From: Epiperipatus broadwayi
Lineage: Eukaryota; Onychophora; Udeonychophora; Euonychophora; Peripatidae
Assembly: GCA_028023455.1 (NCBI GenBank)
Contig: JAQFVV010000279.1
Location: 248,001-312,000, forward strand
Direction of reading: 5' to 3'
Length of the DNA: 64,000 nucleotides
Numbering within the stretch: the first letter of the stretch is position 1; every line of letters starts with the position of its first letter. Below the pieces are notes generated by a model. It was not told the origin of the DNA. It saw only the letters and a program-made list of their open reading frames with translations, and did no database searches. A program made the position numbers and the translations under genes. Positions 62,110-64,000 of the stretch are shown here, one piece after another.

Positions 62110-63893
62110 CAGTCATCATCATCATCATTAACCATTATCAATCCACTGCAGGATGAAGGTCTCTCCAAGTTTAATCCATCTTCTCCGATCTTTAGCTTCT
62201 CTTTTCCACAACACCCCTGCACATTTTCTTATTTCATCCATCCATCTCACATGTGGTCTCTTTCTGGGTCTTTTACAATCTCTTGGAATCCAGTTTAAAA
62301 TTTCAATTGTCCATCTATTATCATTTCTTCTAGCAATATGTCCAGCCCAACTCCATTTTCAATCTTTTAATTTTTTCAATAAGGTCAGTAACACCTGTTT
62401 GTTGTCTTACCCATACATTGTGTTTTCGATCTCTTCTTGTTACTCCCAACATACATCTCTCCATACTCTTTTGAGTGGTCTGAAGTCTCTGTATTGCTCT
62501 TCTACTAAGTGTCCAAGTCTCAGATCCATAAGTAAGAACTGGTAAAACACATTTGTTAAAAACCATCCTTTTCAAACACATAGGCATATTTCCTTTTAGT
62601 ATCAAATTATTTCTACCAAAAGCACTCCAACCAAGTTTAATTCTATGATTAATTTCCTCCATTATGTTTCCATCTGTATTAATAATTTGACCAAGGTATT
62701 TGTAACTGTTAACTTCTTCTAATTCTTCATAACCAATCTTTATTTTCATATTTTGAGCAAATCGATTAAACATTACTTTAGTCTTTTTAACATTTATCTT
62801 TAGTCCTACTTTTCTACTTTCATCTGCTAACTCCTGCAACATTTCCTGCAGCTCTGAATCATTATTTGCAAAAACAACTACATCATATGCCAAATCTAAA
62901 TGACTTAAATACTCTCCATTTACTTTCATTCCTTTAGTTTCCCATTTTAATCCACAAAATACTTCTTGCAGCACTGCTGTAAAAAGTTTTGGTGATATGG
63001 AGTCACCTTGTCTTACACCTTTCTCAATGTTGATTTTTCCAGTATCATTATGTAATCTAATTGTTGCTGTTGCATTTTTATAAATATTCTTTAAAATATG
63101 ACAATAACCTGGATCTATACCTTGATGATCCAATGCTTTAATCACTGAAGAAATGTGTATAGAATCGAATGCCTTTTCATAATCTACAAATCCAAAACAT
63201 AATGACAACTCATATTCATTTGTCCTTTCTATGACTTCTCTCAATACCTGGATATGATCTATTGTACTAAAACCACTTTTAAATCCAGCTTGTTCTCTTG
63301 GTTGGTGGAAATCCAAAGTTCTCCGTAGACGAGTTGTAATTATCTTGGTAAAAAATTTATATAAAACTGATAAAAGGCTGATAGGTCTGTAATTTCTAAT
63401 ATCTTCTTTATCACCTTTTTTAAATATTAATATTATTACTGCATTCTTCCAATCTTCCGGTACATCTTTATTATTTAGACATTTGGTATATAACTTTGCT
63501 AAAATTGTTTCTATTTCTTCACCTGCTTCTTTTAATATATCAATTATAATTCCATCATTTCCTGGAGCCTTTCCTTTCTTCATACATTCAATTGCATGTC
63601 TCACTTCTTCATTTAAAATTCTGGGCAATTCGGAAGATGTAATAGATATAGGAGGTACTTGTTCTTTATTACTATATAATTCTTGATAAAAATCTTCTAC
63701 CAATTTCATGATGTCATCTCTCTTTTTAGTAATAATTCCATCTTTTTTTGTTATTGCAGATATAAATTTCCTACCAATACCAAAATGTTGTTTAACATTC
63801 TTGAGACTTTTATTTTCTTCTACAGCTTTCCTTGCTATTTCACAATTATACTTTCTTATATCATTTTCAACTCTTTTCCGTACCATTAAACAT
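62110..63893 (-). mobile_element. RTE-clade LINE, 5'-truncated copy
   Basis: Minus-strand RTE copy that starts within the linker before the RT (63893) and ends in a (TGATGATGATGATGA) tail at 62112-62127. It has the same family sequence as 5800-8712 but a largely open RT. The endonuclease half is absent. Confidence 0.9.
62330..63886 (-). pseudogene. RTE reverse transcriptase, open frame but catalytic Asp lost
   Basis: A 518-codon open frame. Motifs in order: KGKAPGNDGI (about residues 107-116), NYRPISLLSV, GFVDYEKAFDS with the first catalytic Asp, GVRQGDSISPKLF, then HLDLAYDVVVFANN where the family has FADD, and YLGQIINTDGN, YGSETWTLSRRA. The second Asp pair reads AYD: codon TAT at 62885-62887 replaces GAT, seen in the copy at 7970. 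One catalytic Asp is thus Tyr and the enzyme should be dead. The frame shifts near 62345-62360, losing the basic C-terminal tail, which continues out of frame. The ATG at 63886 is simply the first after the truncation. Confidence 0.85.
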
Positions 63894-64000
63894 ACTTATA
63901 TAGATATTATTGATAATACTACTTTTTGATATAAGTAAGAACATATAAAAGACTAAGTGCAGATTATAAAAGTGAAGAAACACTTTAGATATCATTTTTG
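63894..64000. other. Flank of the RTE insertion
   Basis: Short AT-rich sequence to the window edge; no feature. Confidence 0.5.

Overview
The window looks like intergenic nuclear DNA from an invertebrate animal. It is very AT-rich and full of (AT)n, (TTA)n and (TCTA)n microsatellites. I find no host protein-coding gene, no rRNA and no credible functional tRNA. All recognisable coding sequence belongs to retroelements, mostly decayed. The mix (RTE, an APE-type LINE, an R2/NeSL-like LINE remnant, GIY-YIG Penelope-like elements, Ty3-like gag, a tRNA-derived SINE, many tetranucleotide arrays) would fit a mollusc, possibly a cephalopod. That assignment is inference only.

Layout. 1-5.8 kb: AT-rich DNA with old repeats. 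5.8-8.7 kb: decayed RTE LINE (+). 9.1-15.5 kb: a nearly full-length two-ORF APE-type LINE (-) between two (TTA)n arrays, with a 0.67-0.71 kb tandem duplication inside ORF2. 16.0-17.5 kb: a (TCTA)n array with an A-B-A'-B' higher-order structure. 18-26 kb: interspersed repeats that carry hammerhead-ribozyme-like motifs, plus a twin-primed RTE fragment and a SINE. 26.4-32.5 kb: a long inverted repeat enclosing a Penelope-like element fragment (RT + GIY-YIG, ribozyme-like motif at its 3' end) and a probable LTR. 33.1-34.2 kb: candidate TIR DNA transposon. 35.4-37.6 kb: hairpin repeat and a 110-bp minisatellite. 39.6-40.6 kb: head-to-head palindrome of two GIY-YIG fragments. 40.8-41.8 kb: 3' end of a second APE-type LINE of the same family. 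45.7-53.9 kb: a large LTR element with 2.5-2.7 kb LTRs and a gag-only interior. 55.5-56.0 kb: a 530-bp palindrome with a ribozyme-like motif in each arm. 57.9-58.2 kb: RTE tail. 60.8-61.7 kb: R2/NeSL-like LINE remnant. 62.1-63.9 kb: RTE (-) with a 518-codon open frame whose catalytic motif is broken.

The most interesting theme is a set of type-I hammerhead-like motifs in at least four sequence families. In each, the helix III strand is a short palindrome (AUACGUAU, ACUAGU, ACGU), as expected for ribozymes that work as dimers. One sits at the 3' end of the GIY-YIG Penelope-like element. Two other motif families lie in head-to-head palindromes, an arrangement also seen for the GIY-YIG fragments at 40 kb. 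Hammerhead motifs are known from Penelope-like elements in general; these families, their complementary decay and the repeated palindromic arrangement deserve checking.

Motif positions and repeat boundaries were read by eye. Repeat edges are approximate to about 5-20 bases unless a sequence landmark is given.
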